From assembly GCF_003432035.1 (NCBI RefSeq), contig NZ_QOHO01000048.1:1-32540 (forward strand): a stretch of 32,540 nt of DNA. The letters run 5' to 3'. The position numbers and the translations under genes are program-made. The notes under the pieces were generated by a model that made no database searches, had not been told where the DNA came from, and saw nothing but the letters and a program-made list of their open reading frames with translations. This DNA is from Lacrimispora amygdalina. GTDB taxonomy: Bacteria > Bacillota > Clostridia > Lachnospirales > Lachnospiraceae. Positions 23,817 through 31,202 of this stretch are shown here, one piece after another (position 1 is the first letter of the stretch; each line of letters starts with the position of its first letter).

Positions 23817-24231
23817 GAAAAATGCCTTTCACAATAAAAATGGCAACTTCGAAAAAAGACTTAATATCATCTCCGCCCTCTTTGCCGTTTATAATCTGCT
23901 TATAAGCCTTAGTAATCGGATTGATATGGTTACTTTCATTTTTGATAAGTGTAATACCAGCCTCTGTTTCCTGCCAGACATAATCCTTTGCATGACTACG
24001 AATCAAAACTTCTCCCACATAAATTCCGAAAATGTGAGCATAGGTATTGACATGACCCTTTATAAATCCTTCATCCTTTTCTGGGTGGAGATATCGCTCA
24101 TGATAACCATCCAATATTTTATCGACATGCTCAACACTCTCATCGCTAAAGTCAAGTATCATATCGTATGTTTCTTCACCAATTTTTACAGCTGAATCAA
24201 TACAATAGTCTATGGTTTCCCTTGTATCCAT
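23809..24231 (-). CDS. Hypothetical protein (140 aa)
   Basis: An acidic 140-residue protein starting MDTRETIDYCIDSAVKIGEE, with HVNTYAHIFGIYVGEVLIR in the middle, then YVWQE and NPITKAYKQIINGKEGGDDI. The 'GxYxGEV..R...W....N...P..K..K.I..G..D.I..F' pattern is common in small proteins of Firmicutes that often sit among immunity-type genes. I recall DUF3806-like proteins with a similar layout, but cannot confirm this. It is probably cytoplasmic and mostly helical. A GGTGG site precedes the ATG. Function unknown. Confidence 0.6.
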   Translation of the reverse strand: MDTRETIDYCIDSAVKIGEETYDMILDFSDESVEHVDKILDGYHERYLHPEKDEGFIKGHVNTYAHIFGIYVGEVLIRSHAKDYVWQETEAGITLIKNESNHINPITKAYKQIINGKEGGDDIKSFFEVAIFIVKGIFPK

Positions 24232-24443
24232 AAATCCACCTCCGTACCACTTGCTTTGTCGTTTTCAATCTTTAACCAATTTTAATATAAACTATTGTAT
24301 CATATTCCACTTTAAAAATATACTTTTGAATGATTTCCTTCGTCCGGATATATTCCGTAGTTTCTTGTTATTTCGTCCGTACTTGCATCAGAATTTAATT
24401 TTTTAGATAACTCTTATAAATCGCTTTATAAATCGTAAGTGCT

Positions 24444-25748
24444 TTATTGGTTCACTTCAGACAATAGTTTTTTTATTTTACAGTTTGAATTAATAATAAG
24501 CCAAAGCTGTGGATAATAACTCATAATATTCCACAATCCCGTACCACTTAACCCATTTTCTAAAACTAAATTGACGATTGCATAAATAGTTCTGGCATCA
24601 ACAAACCATACTATATGTTGAATTATTCTTCCACTTGTTTCAATTGCATATTCATAATATGGTGTTTTTGAAACTTCATCAAAAAGAATGGTTGATTTCA
24701 TTGATCTTGCCAAATCAATTACAGCATCTAATGTGATCGCATTTGCTTCAGAAAAGCCTTCAATATATGGAAGTGTCCAATCATATCCCAATAGCGGAAA
24801 TCCAACATTAATTTTTTTAGGATCCATCATTTGTTTTGTATAATTTACATATAATGAAATATTTTCTATTGAACTGATCGGCATAGGAGGTCCATATTGA
24901 GTCCCCCAGTAAAATCTCATTAAATATGTTTCATCAATTAATTCATTGTATTTTGAATAATTTACTTTCTCAAATAGTAACTGATTTTCTTCTATCAAAA
25001 AATTGGGATCTATCGTAATAAAAACAGGATATCCTTCTTTGTTAAGACGAGAAGTTATTCGTTCCAGGTAATTTAAATAAAGTTCTTGGTTAGTCTCATT
25101 TAAAAATGTAAACGTAATATTTACCCCGTAATACCCTTTTTCCTTCAAAATTTTAAGCATACTTTCCGCATGATTATCCTGATAATCCGGGTTTAAAAGT
25201 ATTTCATAAATCATTTCAGGATTCCGTTCACCTCGAAATGTTACACTTGTAACAAGCATTAAGGGCATCACACCAAATTGCTTAGCAGTTTCAATCAAAT
25301 CAGAATCATCATAGAATGATTCAATCTCTCCTTTCCTTAATGTTTTATAATTTAATATTGAAAGGTAGGTTAAGTAAGGTAATGACTTTTTTAAAATATT
25401 CTTATCAATAAAAGGAAATGCATAGGCATTTGTTGTAATAGTTCCTTTTGTATCATAACTAATTATAAGTTCTTCACCAGGAAAAATATATTCTCTTTCC
25501 CAAAGGTATGGATTATTTCGATATAATTGCATCATCGATATTCCATGATCCAATGCAATTTCAGATAAGTTATCTCCCTCTTTTACAATATATGTCTCTT
25601 GAGGATAGGTGATTACGATGGTTTGACCTATTACCAAGTCAGTAGGATTTGATATACCGTTTTCGAGTATTAACCTTGTTTCTGAAACTCCAAATTTATT
25701 TGCAATTGATGTAATTGTATCACCAACTTGCACTACATAAATGATCAT
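24444..25748 (-). CDS. LysM-LysM-GH18-fold protein, spore-envelope type, probably inactive
   Basis: A 434-residue protein with two LysM peptidoglycan-binding modules (about 3-48 and 51-97; YVVQVGDTITSIANKFGVS and YIVKEGDNLSEIALDHGIS). A GH18-like barrel of about 330 residues follows. This order matches YaaH/SleL-type spore cortex or coat glycosidases. The catalytic strand, normally ending DxDxE-like (NIDFE), reads GYYGVNITFTFLN at 205-217. Both acidic positions are Thr, so hydrolysis of N-acetylglucosamine bonds seems unlikely and a binding role is possible. No signal peptide is present, as in spore proteins made in the mother cell. The ATG at 25748 has a weak GGGT site; a TTG four codons upstream is worse. 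Confidence 0.8.
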   Translation of the reverse strand: MIIYVVQVGDTITSIANKFGVSETRLILENGISNPTDLVIGQTIVITYPQETYIVKEGDNLSEIALDHGISMMQLYRNNPYLWEREYIFPGEELIISYDTKGTITTNAYAFPFIDKNILKKSLPYLTYLSILNYKTLRKGEIESFYDDSDLIETAKQFGVMPLMLVTSVTFRGERNPEMIYEILLNPDYQDNHAESMLKILKEKGYYGVNITFTFLNETNQELYLNYLERITSRLNKEGYPVFITIDPNFLIEENQLLFEKVNYSKYNELIDETYLMRFYWGTQYGPPMPISSIENISLYVNYTKQMMDPKKINVGFPLLGYDWTLPYIEGFSEANAITLDAVIDLARSMKSTILFDEVSKTPYYEYAIETSGRIIQHIVWFVDARTIYAIVNLVLENGLSGTGLWNIMSYYPQLWLIINSNCKIKKLLSEVNQ

Positions 25749-25794
25749 AAATATACCCAATAACTATAGTTTTTATTATTATATGTATAAAGCT

Positions 25795-25980
25795 TTAAAA
25801 CATTACTGTATAGTACAGTAGTTGATAATCTGGGATTATTGTTATCAATACTTTGTCAAAAGCTTTATCATGTAGTGCATTTAAAGAGAGTCCATTCATC
25901 GGAATTGTTTTCTCGGCCTTTAGTTCAGAATCCTTCCACGGCTTTAGTACTAACCAATTCTTGCTTTGATTAGTTGATTT
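25795..25980 (-). pseudogene. HNH endonuclease C-terminal remnant
   Basis: A 61-codon open stretch without a start codon reads KPWKDSELKAEKTIPMNGLS followed by LNALHDKAFDK and a TAA at 25795. The 'KPW.S......NGL.LNALHDKAFD' pattern is the core of HNH restriction-type endonucleases (COG3440-like). The N-terminal part is missing and the usual Gly after DKAFDK is Val. It is clearly debris of a mobile defence or restriction gene. Confidence 0.6.
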
Positions 25981-26025
25981 TTCACATCGCCGTCTGGAAG
26001 TACTTGAATCTATGGTTCAATTATC

Positions 26026-26145
26026 TTATCTATAGATTCGCTCTTTAATTCTGCCAAAAGCATTTGCCACAGTGTTCCGATTTCCCCACATCACATTTTG
26101 GCATCCCTCACATGGTTTGGCGTGTTCTGCATAATCCCATGTCAT
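26026..26145 (-). CDS. 39-codon CxxC mini-ORF
   Basis: ATG at 26145 follows a good TGGAGGAACATAAA ribosome binding site. The product begins MTWDYAEHAKPCEGCQNVMW and continues NRNTVANAFGRIKE, ending at TAA. A Cys-x-x-Cys pair is at residues 12 and 15. It may be a genuine small protein or the start of a larger gene truncated near the HNH remnant. The gene is 46 bp downstream of the DUF3788 gene on the same strand. I do not recognise the family. Confidence 0.4.
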   Translation of the reverse strand: MTWDYAEHAKPCEGCQNVMWGNRNTVANAFGRIKERIYR

Positions 26146-26191
26146 TTTATGTTCCTCCACAAATTCTTATTTTGCTAATTCTACATAAAAC

Positions 26192-26644
26192 TTATTTTAT
26201 TGTTTTCCTAAAATCAATAAGCGTATAAATATCATCAAATACCTTATCTGAATGTACATCAAAAACTAATGGAAAAAACTTCAATTTCCCCATTTGCTTT
26301 GAATTTCCTATCACTTCTTTCACTTCATCGTCAAGTGAAAGTTTCAGCGCATCTGCACGGGCTTTCTCCGGGATATAGATACTTACTTTGAAAAATCCGT
26401 CCCAGATAGAAAGCCAAAATGCAGTCATCTCTTTTTGCGTTCCTCGAATGGTTGTCCACTTATGCAATGCTTTTCCAAGCCAAGCCTTACCATCCTTGTA
26501 ATAACGCCAATCCACCTCTATATCATGGCTTTTAAGTTTCTCAATAAACTTTATATAGGTACTGTTTGTTGTACCAAGCGCCTCTGCAATAGCCTCACTT
26601 GTCGGTTCTATATTTGGTTCCCGTAATAATTGCTGCTCGTTCAT
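26192..26644 (-). CDS. DUF3788 family protein
   Basis: A 150-residue cytoplasmic protein. The sequence WRYYKDGKAWLGKALHKWTT, then FFKVSIYIPEKARADALK and LVFDVHSDKVFDDIYTLIDF are the standard landmarks of DUF3788. Function is not established; members are common single genes in Firmicutes and Bacteroidetes. The protein is full length. A GAGGGTGATAAAT site precedes the ATG at 26644. It is one of the few intact genes in the decayed stretch starting near 25.8 kb. Confidence 0.8.
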   Translation of the reverse strand: MNEQQLLREPNIEPTSEAIAEALGTTNSTYIKFIEKLKSHDIEVDWRYYKDGKAWLGKALHKWTTIRGTQKEMTAFWLSIWDGFFKVSIYIPEKARADALKLSLDDEVKEVIGNSKQMGKLKFFPLVFDVHSDKVFDDIYTLIDFRKTIK

Positions 26645-26838
26645 AATTTATCACCCTCAAATTCTGTATTACTAAACATTTATTTTCAGGAATATCGTAA
26701 ATATCTTACCAGGTCTAAAATAGTTTTTTATCATTTAAAATGTTGATTCCCAATTCTTTTGCAAGGCTACCCTGTTTAAATGTAAGCGCTACATAAAGAA
26801 GCGTATTGATTATTACGAATTTTTCACCTCTGAAAAAT
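26645..26838. other. Intergenic debris; possible IS66 right end
   Basis: No gene is seen. A minus-strand stretch (26715 onward) is open for about 40 codons (TLLYVALTFKQGSLAKELGI) but has no start and is not recognised. GTAAGCG at 26782 matches the first bases typical of IS66-family termini and lies 50-60 bp beyond the IS66 transposase tail. Confidence 0.3.
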
Positions 26839-27260
26839 TTAAATAGTACCATTATTCAAGCCACAGGATTTTTGCATTGCTTCTGACCAAGGCATCAGTT
26901 CTTCCAGGATACTATCGGGCTCATTTTTGTAGTCCAGCATCTTAGTCATAACTGTTTCCAGATAGAGACGTATGTTTAATCCATTCGCTTTGGCTGTTTC
27001 TGCAAGCGTGTAAACAATTGCACTTGCTTTGGCACCTTTTACAGTGTCGTGAAAGAGGAAGTTTACCATAACATATGATTTTACGGCCCTTTCAGCTGCG
27101 TTATTACTAATGGAGCATCTTCCGTCAAGAAGGTAATTCTCCATATATGATCTTTGATTTTGGGCATAGTTAATTGCCCTGGCAAGCATTGATCCGCCAA
27201 GGGCATTTATCCCATTCGTCCACTTCCAGAATGCATCAAGTACCGGTCGCTCCAGTTCAT
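26839..27260 (-). mobile_element. IS66-family transposase, C-terminal fragment
   Basis: The open frame encodes the end of an IS66 DDE transposase: PVLDAFWKWTNGINALGGS, then AINYAQNQRSYMENYLLDG and SISNNAAERAVKSYV, followed by the C-terminal IS66 tail (YTLAETAKANGLNIRLYLET). The frame can be read from about 27260, upstream of the first Met at 27189. The full transposase is about 500 residues; here only the last 140 or so remain, so it cannot transpose on its own. The upstream catalytic part and the accessory orfs are gone. It overlaps the end of the 27257-27535 gene by a few bases at the junction. Confidence 0.8.
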
Positions 27261-27535
27261 GACGACATCAATGTATCTTGTCCACAATGCTTTCCACCGA
27301 CCTTAGAATCATGTCCATTTCCTTTTCTTACTGTTCCACCACTTTTTCTTATAAAATCAGCAACTTTATCAAAAACAGAAAATTCCAGTTTCTGTTTTGG
27401 CAATGCTGAGTCAGAATAAATATATTTATCATCCTGACTCATATGAAAATCGTGCTTATTACCAAGTAATGTAGTTACTGTAAAAATGCCACCATGTTCC
27501 TTCATCATTCTATATACTGCATCTGATGCTTTCAT
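27257..27535 (-). CDS. Hypothetical protein (92 aa), possibly clipped by the IS66 fragment
   Basis: The product starts MKASDAVYRMMKEHGGIFTV and continues with FSVFDKVADFIRKSGGTVRK and KVGGKHCGQDTLMSS. The repeated 'mkeHGG' and 'irkSGGtvrKG' pieces suggest a small winged-helix or wrapped alpha/beta fold. The last few codons run into the IS66 remnant, so the natural C-terminus may be lost. The ATG follows a weak AGGGGGTATATACG site. Not recognised; it might be a DNA-binding regulator, which is speculation. Confidence 0.5.
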   Translation of the reverse strand: MKASDAVYRMMKEHGGIFTVTTLLGNKHDFHMSQDDKYIYSDSALPKQKLEFSVFDKVADFIRKSGGTVRKGNGHDSKVGGKHCGQDTLMSS

Positions 27536-27735
27536 CGTATATACCCCCTAAACTCTTTTTCTTAATTATATCAAATTAACAGGATACATACAATTATCAG
27601 CGACCTTAAAATGAATCAAAATCCGACTGTGTAGCCAATGTCCGATACCCTTTAAAATCATCATTCCTACTCTCCGCGTGCATGTTATTCAAACCAATTT
27701 CTCGTGGACATGTACATTATTAAATTCTATATATA
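27536..27735. other. Gene-free stretch
   Basis: About 200 bp of A+T-rich DNA upstream of the 92-aa gene. No gene, clear promoter or repeat was recognised. Confidence 0.4.
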
Positions 27736-27774
27736 AAAAAGTTGCCTACTCTATTTTAGAGCAAACAACTTTTT
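27736..27774. terminator. Terminator-like hairpin
   Basis: AAAAAGTTG (27736-27744) pairs with CAACTTTTT (27766-27774), with an inner CTCTA-TTT-TAGAG hairpin. T-runs occur on both strands, so it could act in either direction. No intact gene runs into it. Confidence 0.55.
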
Positions 27775-27816
27775 ATTTTTTCTACTTAACAGCAATCCTA
27801 TTTATTTAACCTTTTA

Positions 27817-27951
27817 CTCAAAAATATAGGACTTTTATTATTAGTATCAATTTTCGCGGATTTGTTCACACAATCCGGCGAAACGCAATACTTTTTGGCA
27901 AAAGCACTTCGCATAAAATCAAGCTTTTCTGGAAAAAAGACAAACCGTAAA
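27817..27951. repeat. Dispersed repeat, copy A (internally deleted)
   Basis: This stretch aligns with the start of copy C (CAATCCGGCGAAACGCAATA, then TTTTGGCAAAAGC). It then jumps to the later GCATAAAATCAAGCTTTTCT block, lacking about 100 bp of the middle. A 70-codon minus-strand frame across it is not considered a gene. Confidence 0.65.
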
Positions 27952-28014
27952 AAAAAAATTATAATGCATATTTTCCTTTTTTTATAGAACAATAATAAAA
28001 AAGGAGGCATTACT

Positions 28015-28050
28015 ATGGCAGTAACTGATAAAATTGCTCTGTGGACTTAA
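28015..28050 (+). CDS. 11-codon mini-ORF with strong ribosome binding site
   Basis: AAAAAAGGAGG lies 7 bp before ATG; the peptide is MAVTDKIALWT, then TAA. It is either a leader peptide or the intact start of a gene whose remainder was lost at the adjoining IS66-like end. No gene follows on this strand. Confidence 0.3.
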   Translation: MAVTDKIALWT

Positions 28051-28072
28051 GAGGTGGCCCCAATCCGCTTAC
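28040..28072 (-). mobile_element. Possible IS66-family terminal sequence
   Basis: On the minus strand GTAAGCGGATTGGGGCCACC starts at 28072. IS66-family ends commonly begin GTAAGCG. It lies 8 bp after the stop of the stub at 28080, and the opposite GTAAGCG is at 26782 on the plus strand. The flanking 8-mers do not match as target duplications. Confidence 0.4.
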
Positions 28073-28079
28073 CTGCTTA

Positions 28080-28136
28080 TTAATATATTTGTTCATCCAA
28101 TACTTCTTTTGCTAAATCTAAAAAACTGTATCCCAT
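28080..28136 (-). pseudogene. HARE-HTH-like N-terminal stub
   Basis: Eighteen codons, MGYSFLDLAKEVLDEQIY, follow a GGTGG site 8 bp after the stop of the 28145-28702 gene. The sequence resembles the first helix of HARE-HTH (HB1/ASXL) domains found at the N-terminus of restriction-related proteins. It ends abruptly beside the IS66-like terminus, so it is probably a gene cut by insertion. Confidence 0.4.
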
Positions 28137-28144
28137 TTTTCCAC

Positions 28145-28702
28145 CTATCGCATCAAAATCAGATTTCCATTTAAGTCAATCTCATAGTAATTTCCATTCC
28201 AATCATTAAGCTTTATTTTATCATCTTCCAGTTCAAAAGGACACCTTTCATTTTGGCTTACAAAAATATCTCCTCCCGAAAAAGCCCATACCTTTTCAAA
28301 CTGTTCATTTAACCGGGTAATCTCTATCTCCCCATAAATGATATAGTAATTGGATTTCCGGTAGATTCCAAAATTACATCCAAAGGTGTCCAGAACCTTA
28401 TGCAGAACTAAGCGATTGGAGGAGAAATCAATTTGAGTTATCATATTATTTTGAAGAACCGTCAAGATATCCCCTTCCAGTATAGCACAGTCACTGTCAT
28501 AACAGTAAAGTCCACCTATCAGAGCCATAATTTTCGTTTGTTCTTGCATTACCACTTCAATACAGAATGTTTTTGAATAATCATTATGCTTCATATTATC
28601 AGGATTAAATACTAAATCATATGGTTTATTATCCGCCGAGTCAACCGTATATGTTGTGTCTACTGCTATATTTACGATATATTTATCATTTTCTAAATGC
28701 AT
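28145..28702 (-). CDS. Hypothetical protein (185 aa)
   Basis: A beta-rich, probably cytoplasmic protein of 185 residues. Its C-terminal half has KVWAFSGGDIFVSQNER, then KIKLNDWNGNYYEIDLNGNL, a blade-like repeat style seen in small beta-propeller or immunity-type proteins. The N-terminal part has ENDKYIVNIAVDTTY. A GGGTGGGATATGC site precedes the ATG. It appears to be first in an operon whose second gene is now only the 18-codon stub at 28080. I do not recognise a named family. A role beside a mobile toxin or restriction system is conceivable from location only. Confidence 0.6.
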   Translation of the reverse strand: MHLENDKYIVNIAVDTTYTVDSADNKPYDLVFNPDNMKHNDYSKTFCIEVVMQEQTKIMALIGGLYCYDSDCAILEGDILTVLQNNMITQIDFSSNRLVLHKVLDTFGCNFGIYRKSNYYIIYGEIEITRLNEQFEKVWAFSGGDIFVSQNERCPFELEDDKIKLNDWNGNYYEIDLNGNLILMR

Positions 28703-28730
28703 ATCCCACCCTCACAATATTAAGTACCTT

Positions 28731-28985
28731 ACGGCGAAACTTCAACTTTCAACTTTTTAGCGTTACCCCATCCCCATTTAAAAATCAATCTCGCTAAACA
28801 GATTTATCAAAAAACACAGTATCATTTATCCGGCAAAGCTTTGCAAATCCGCATAAAATCAAGGTTTTCTAGATAGCAAACAAACGGTTTCCACGTTCCT
28901 GTGAACAGAACTTTTATACTACATGGCAGAAGTAATCCGATGGATTCTTTGGCAGAGTAAGATTCTTACCCACCTATCAATTAAT
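28731..28985. repeat. Dispersed repeat, copy B (5' truncated)
   Basis: Aligns with the later three quarters of copy C: CGGCGAAACTTCAA, GTTACCCCATCCCCA, TCCGCATAAAATCAAGGTTT, CACGTTCCTGTGAACAGAA, TATACTACATGGC and the closing GAGTAAGATTCTTACCCACC hairpin. The identity is imperfect throughout, so the copies are old. The part from about 28986 to 29112 has no recognised gene. Confidence 0.65.
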
Positions 28986-29112
28986 GGCAAAACCAGCTGC
29001 TCGATCTTACAAACTGAGAGTTGTCCTGACTTTTTTTCGATAGGCTGAGCAAGGGATAGATTCATTGAACCTCTTCTTTGCTATCACAGCAGTCATATAG
29101 TTCTTTCCATTG

Positions 29113-29135
29113 AAAAAGGACTGGGTAGCCAGTCC
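29113..29135 (-). terminator. Terminator of the secreted-protein gene
   Basis: GGACTGG-GTAG-CCAGTCC (29118-29135) is a perfect 7-bp stem, followed on the minus strand by TTTTTC. It lies 45 bp beyond the stop codon. Confidence 0.8.
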
Positions 29136-29180
29136 CCTTTCAGTTAAAATACAACCGTTTACCAATAATATTGTTGAATG

Positions 29181-29743
29181 TTAACTCTTGTTTCCTTTAT
29201 AATTGCATGATACACTTACGCTGTATGTCGCCCAACCGCCAAGATTTCTATTTACTCGACAACTATATTTAGCTGTCGCTTTTGAAGTTCCATCACCAGA
29301 AGTGGTTGTTCCGTAGTCTTCTACATCACTTACCCCACCACCTTGATTATATGATCCTGATTCATCAAATACATACACTGTCCTTTCTGCGCTATCATAT
29401 TCAAATCTGGCACTTACTTCTACTGACCCTGTAGCCCCATAGCTTTTAGTTTTAGTATATTTTTTTGATTTAGACGCTCTTAATAAAGCAGCATTATGCT
29501 CTATATAAGTTCTTTCCACATAAGGTGTACCATCTTCTTCAGTACCCCAAACTTCAGAAATAAGACTTCCTTTTGAGAAATCTGGTCCTTTATCCTCCAT
29601 TCGGAGCTGTGCCATGGCTGCATTACTTGCCATTGGCACATTAGTTATGGCGAGTGAATTATCAGCCATTGCCTGTGGAGCAGTTACCGTACTGACAGTT
29701 AATGTCATTAAAAATAATGTAGTCCATTTTTAATTTTTCTCAT
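29181..29743 (-). pseudogene. Secreted protein gene with a frameshift in the signal peptide
   Basis: The main frame from 29708 to 29181 gives 175 residues. It begins inside a signal peptide (FLMTLTVSTVTAPQAMADNS) and ends CRVNRNLGGWATYSVSVSCN. It has no ribosome binding site at its first Met. An ATG at 29743 has an ideal AAAGGGGATTAAGT site and starts MRKIK. It would join the main frame to give MRKIKKWTTLFLMTLTVSTV only if the A-run at 29727-29731 had one more base. The mature part is polar, Gly/Ser-rich, with two Cys near the C-terminus, and resembles no family I can name; small secreted antimicrobial or envelope proteins look similar. A sigma-A promoter and terminator frame it. The shift may be real decay, slippage or a sequencing indel. 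Confidence 0.6.
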
Positions 29744-29792
29744 ACTTAATCCCCTTTATCTATAGTCTTGTAAATTAATAGGTTACAATTAT

Positions 29793-29820
29793 ATTATAAA
29801 CTATTAATCTAAATACTCAA
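29793..29820 (-). promoter_or_regulatory. Promoter of the secreted-protein gene
   Basis: TTGAGT (29815-29820), 16 bp and TATAAT (29793-29798). Immediately downstream is TTGTAAC (29782-29788), a sequence also present before the sigma-factor gene (31260-31266). Confidence 0.5.
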
Positions 29821-29940
29821 TTGAATTTCGTCGACATAATCCGACATACATAATTTAAAACTATGTATACTTAAATCAGAACTGGAGCAGGTTTCAAATT
29901 AGCTCTGCATTATAACTTCTTGGTTAAATTTAGAAGCCAA

Positions 29941-30720
29941 TTAATTAACTCCTTTCCATACTAACGTGCCCTTTTCTTTCTGCATGTCAAATTCCTCATC
30001 AGAAAGCTTTTCAAGTCTATCCAAATTTCTGACCGGTAAATAATAAATCTCTATCATCTGCGGCTTGTAGTCCACAGTTTCGTATCCATCACCATATATG
30101 TCTGATCCTGTACTACTACCGCTTTCACTATAAGCTGCAAGGTCAGAGTCAAAGAACAGGCTGGTCCACAACGTTTTAGCGTAGCAGTAGTAAATAACCC
30201 TTACATTCTCTCCATTTCGATTGACCTCCCTGCCTGTTGAACTTTCAGAAATATGAGAAATCCCCCTATAAACTCTTTCAACCACATTAATTATATCACC
30301 AGAATCCTTTTGCTTGACATCCACAGCCTTTGAAGTATCCAATTTCTCCCATATAACTCTACCTTTTTCATTGGTTATAACCACAGAAGGACATAATTCC
30401 ACAGACATGCGGTTGATGTCAAAGGGGAGTGGTATTTGATAATTCTTTGCAAAGACAATTAAACCGCACAATACGATGATACAAGTCAAAAGGGCAACCA
30501 TAATATTCTTATGTATCATTTTTGCTTTTAACCGTTTAAGAAAATTGATATTTTTATCTTCATTCGGTATTTCTCCGGGGATAACTATTGACATTTCTTC
30601 ATAAACCGTCCTGCAATTGTCGCAATTATCAAGATGTTTTTTTATTTCTGTATTTGTTTCTTCACTTGTTAAACCGTCAATGTAATTAGATAACAGATCT
30701 TTTACAATGGAACATTTCAT
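29941..30720 (-). CDS. Zinc-finger anti-sigma factor, membrane anchored
   Basis: A 259-residue protein. The N-terminal zinc-finger anti-sigma domain has Cys 3 and the H29-xxx-C33-xx-C36 motif (KKHLDNCDNCRTVY). One transmembrane helix lies at about 73-91 (IMVALLTCIIVLCGLIVF). The extracytoplasmic domain of about 165 residues (from NYQIPLPFD) has no recognised fold and presumably senses the signal. It would hold the adjacent ECF sigma factor at the membrane. Its ATG overlaps the sigma stop by four bases (ATGA), so synthesis is coupled. The target regulon may include the secreted protein at 29181, an inference from position. It appears intact. Confidence 0.88.
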   Translation of the reverse strand: MKCSIVKDLLSNYIDGLTSEETNTEIKKHLDNCDNCRTVYEEMSIVIPGEIPNEDKNINFLKRLKAKMIHKNIMVALLTCIIVLCGLIVFAKNYQIPLPFDINRMSVELCPSVVITNEKGRVIWEKLDTSKAVDVKQKDSGDIINVVERVYRGISHISESSTGREVNRNGENVRVIYYCYAKTLWTSLFFDSDLAAYSESGSSTGSDIYGDGYETVDYKPQMIEIYYLPVRNLDRLEKLSDEEFDMQKEKGTLVWKGVN

Positions 30721-31202
30721 TTAAGTCTCTCCATTTCCTTAATTATTTTTTGTTTAGATCGATAGTACGTGGTACGTGCCCAATTTTCGTTCTTACCTAA
30801 AATCTCGCCGATCTCTGCGAATGAAAACTCACCCGTCAAACGCATATGTACCAACTCGCGCATTGGCTCCGGCAATGCGTGAATCGCCTTATATAAGGTT
30901 GTTTTTTCCATTCGAAGCACTGTGGATATTTCCGGTGATTCATAGCTCGGCACTTCGTCCGTAAACTCAATCTGCTTCCATCGAGAGCGCTTAGCCAGCC
31001 ATTGATACCAAATGTGCTTAGCTATTTGACAAAGCCATACTACCAACTTACAACTCCCGTCATAATTGCCTATGGTTCTCATAGCACGAAAGAAAGTCTC
31101 TTGTGTTAGGTCTTCTGCCAAATCTTCGTTATGAGTTAGACTAAGCAAGTATTTATACACCGCCTTTGCATGCTGATTGTATGCCCTCTCAATTTCATCC
31201 AA
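30717..31202 (-). CDS. ECF-family RNA polymerase sigma factor
   Basis: A 161-residue sigma-70 family protein. Region 2 spans about 9-70 (YKYLLSLTHNEDLAEDLTQE, then TFFRAMRTIGNYDG). Region 4 spans about 105-155 (ALPEPMRELVHMRLTGEFSF, then AEIGEILGKNENWARTTYYR). The start codon is TTG at 31202, chosen because GGAGG lies 8 bp upstream and no in-frame ATG fits. The last codons overlap the anti-sigma start (ATGA). It should direct RNA polymerase to envelope-response promoters when released. A TTGTAAC sequence 58 bp upstream of the start could be its own -35 element, but this is weakly supported. Confidence 0.9.
   Translation of the reverse strand: MDEIERAYNQHAKAVYKYLLSLTHNEDLAEDLTQETFFRAMRTIGNYDGSCKLVVWLCQIAKHIWYQWLAKRSRWKQIEFTDEVPSYESPEISTVLRMEKTTLYKAIHALPEPMRELVHMRLTGEFSFAEIGEILGKNENWARTTYYRSKQKIIKEMERLK

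Noticed and set aside
23767-24195. 142-codon plus-strand frame
   Set aside because: It is antisense to the 140-residue gene at 23809-24231, which has a proper start and ribosome binding site; the plus frame has neither.
27798-28010. 70-codon minus-strand frame over repeat copy A
   Set aside because: It runs through a non-coding dispersed repeat, has low-complexity hydrophobic and Phe/Lys-rich composition and no ribosome binding site; the corresponding frame is broken in copy C.
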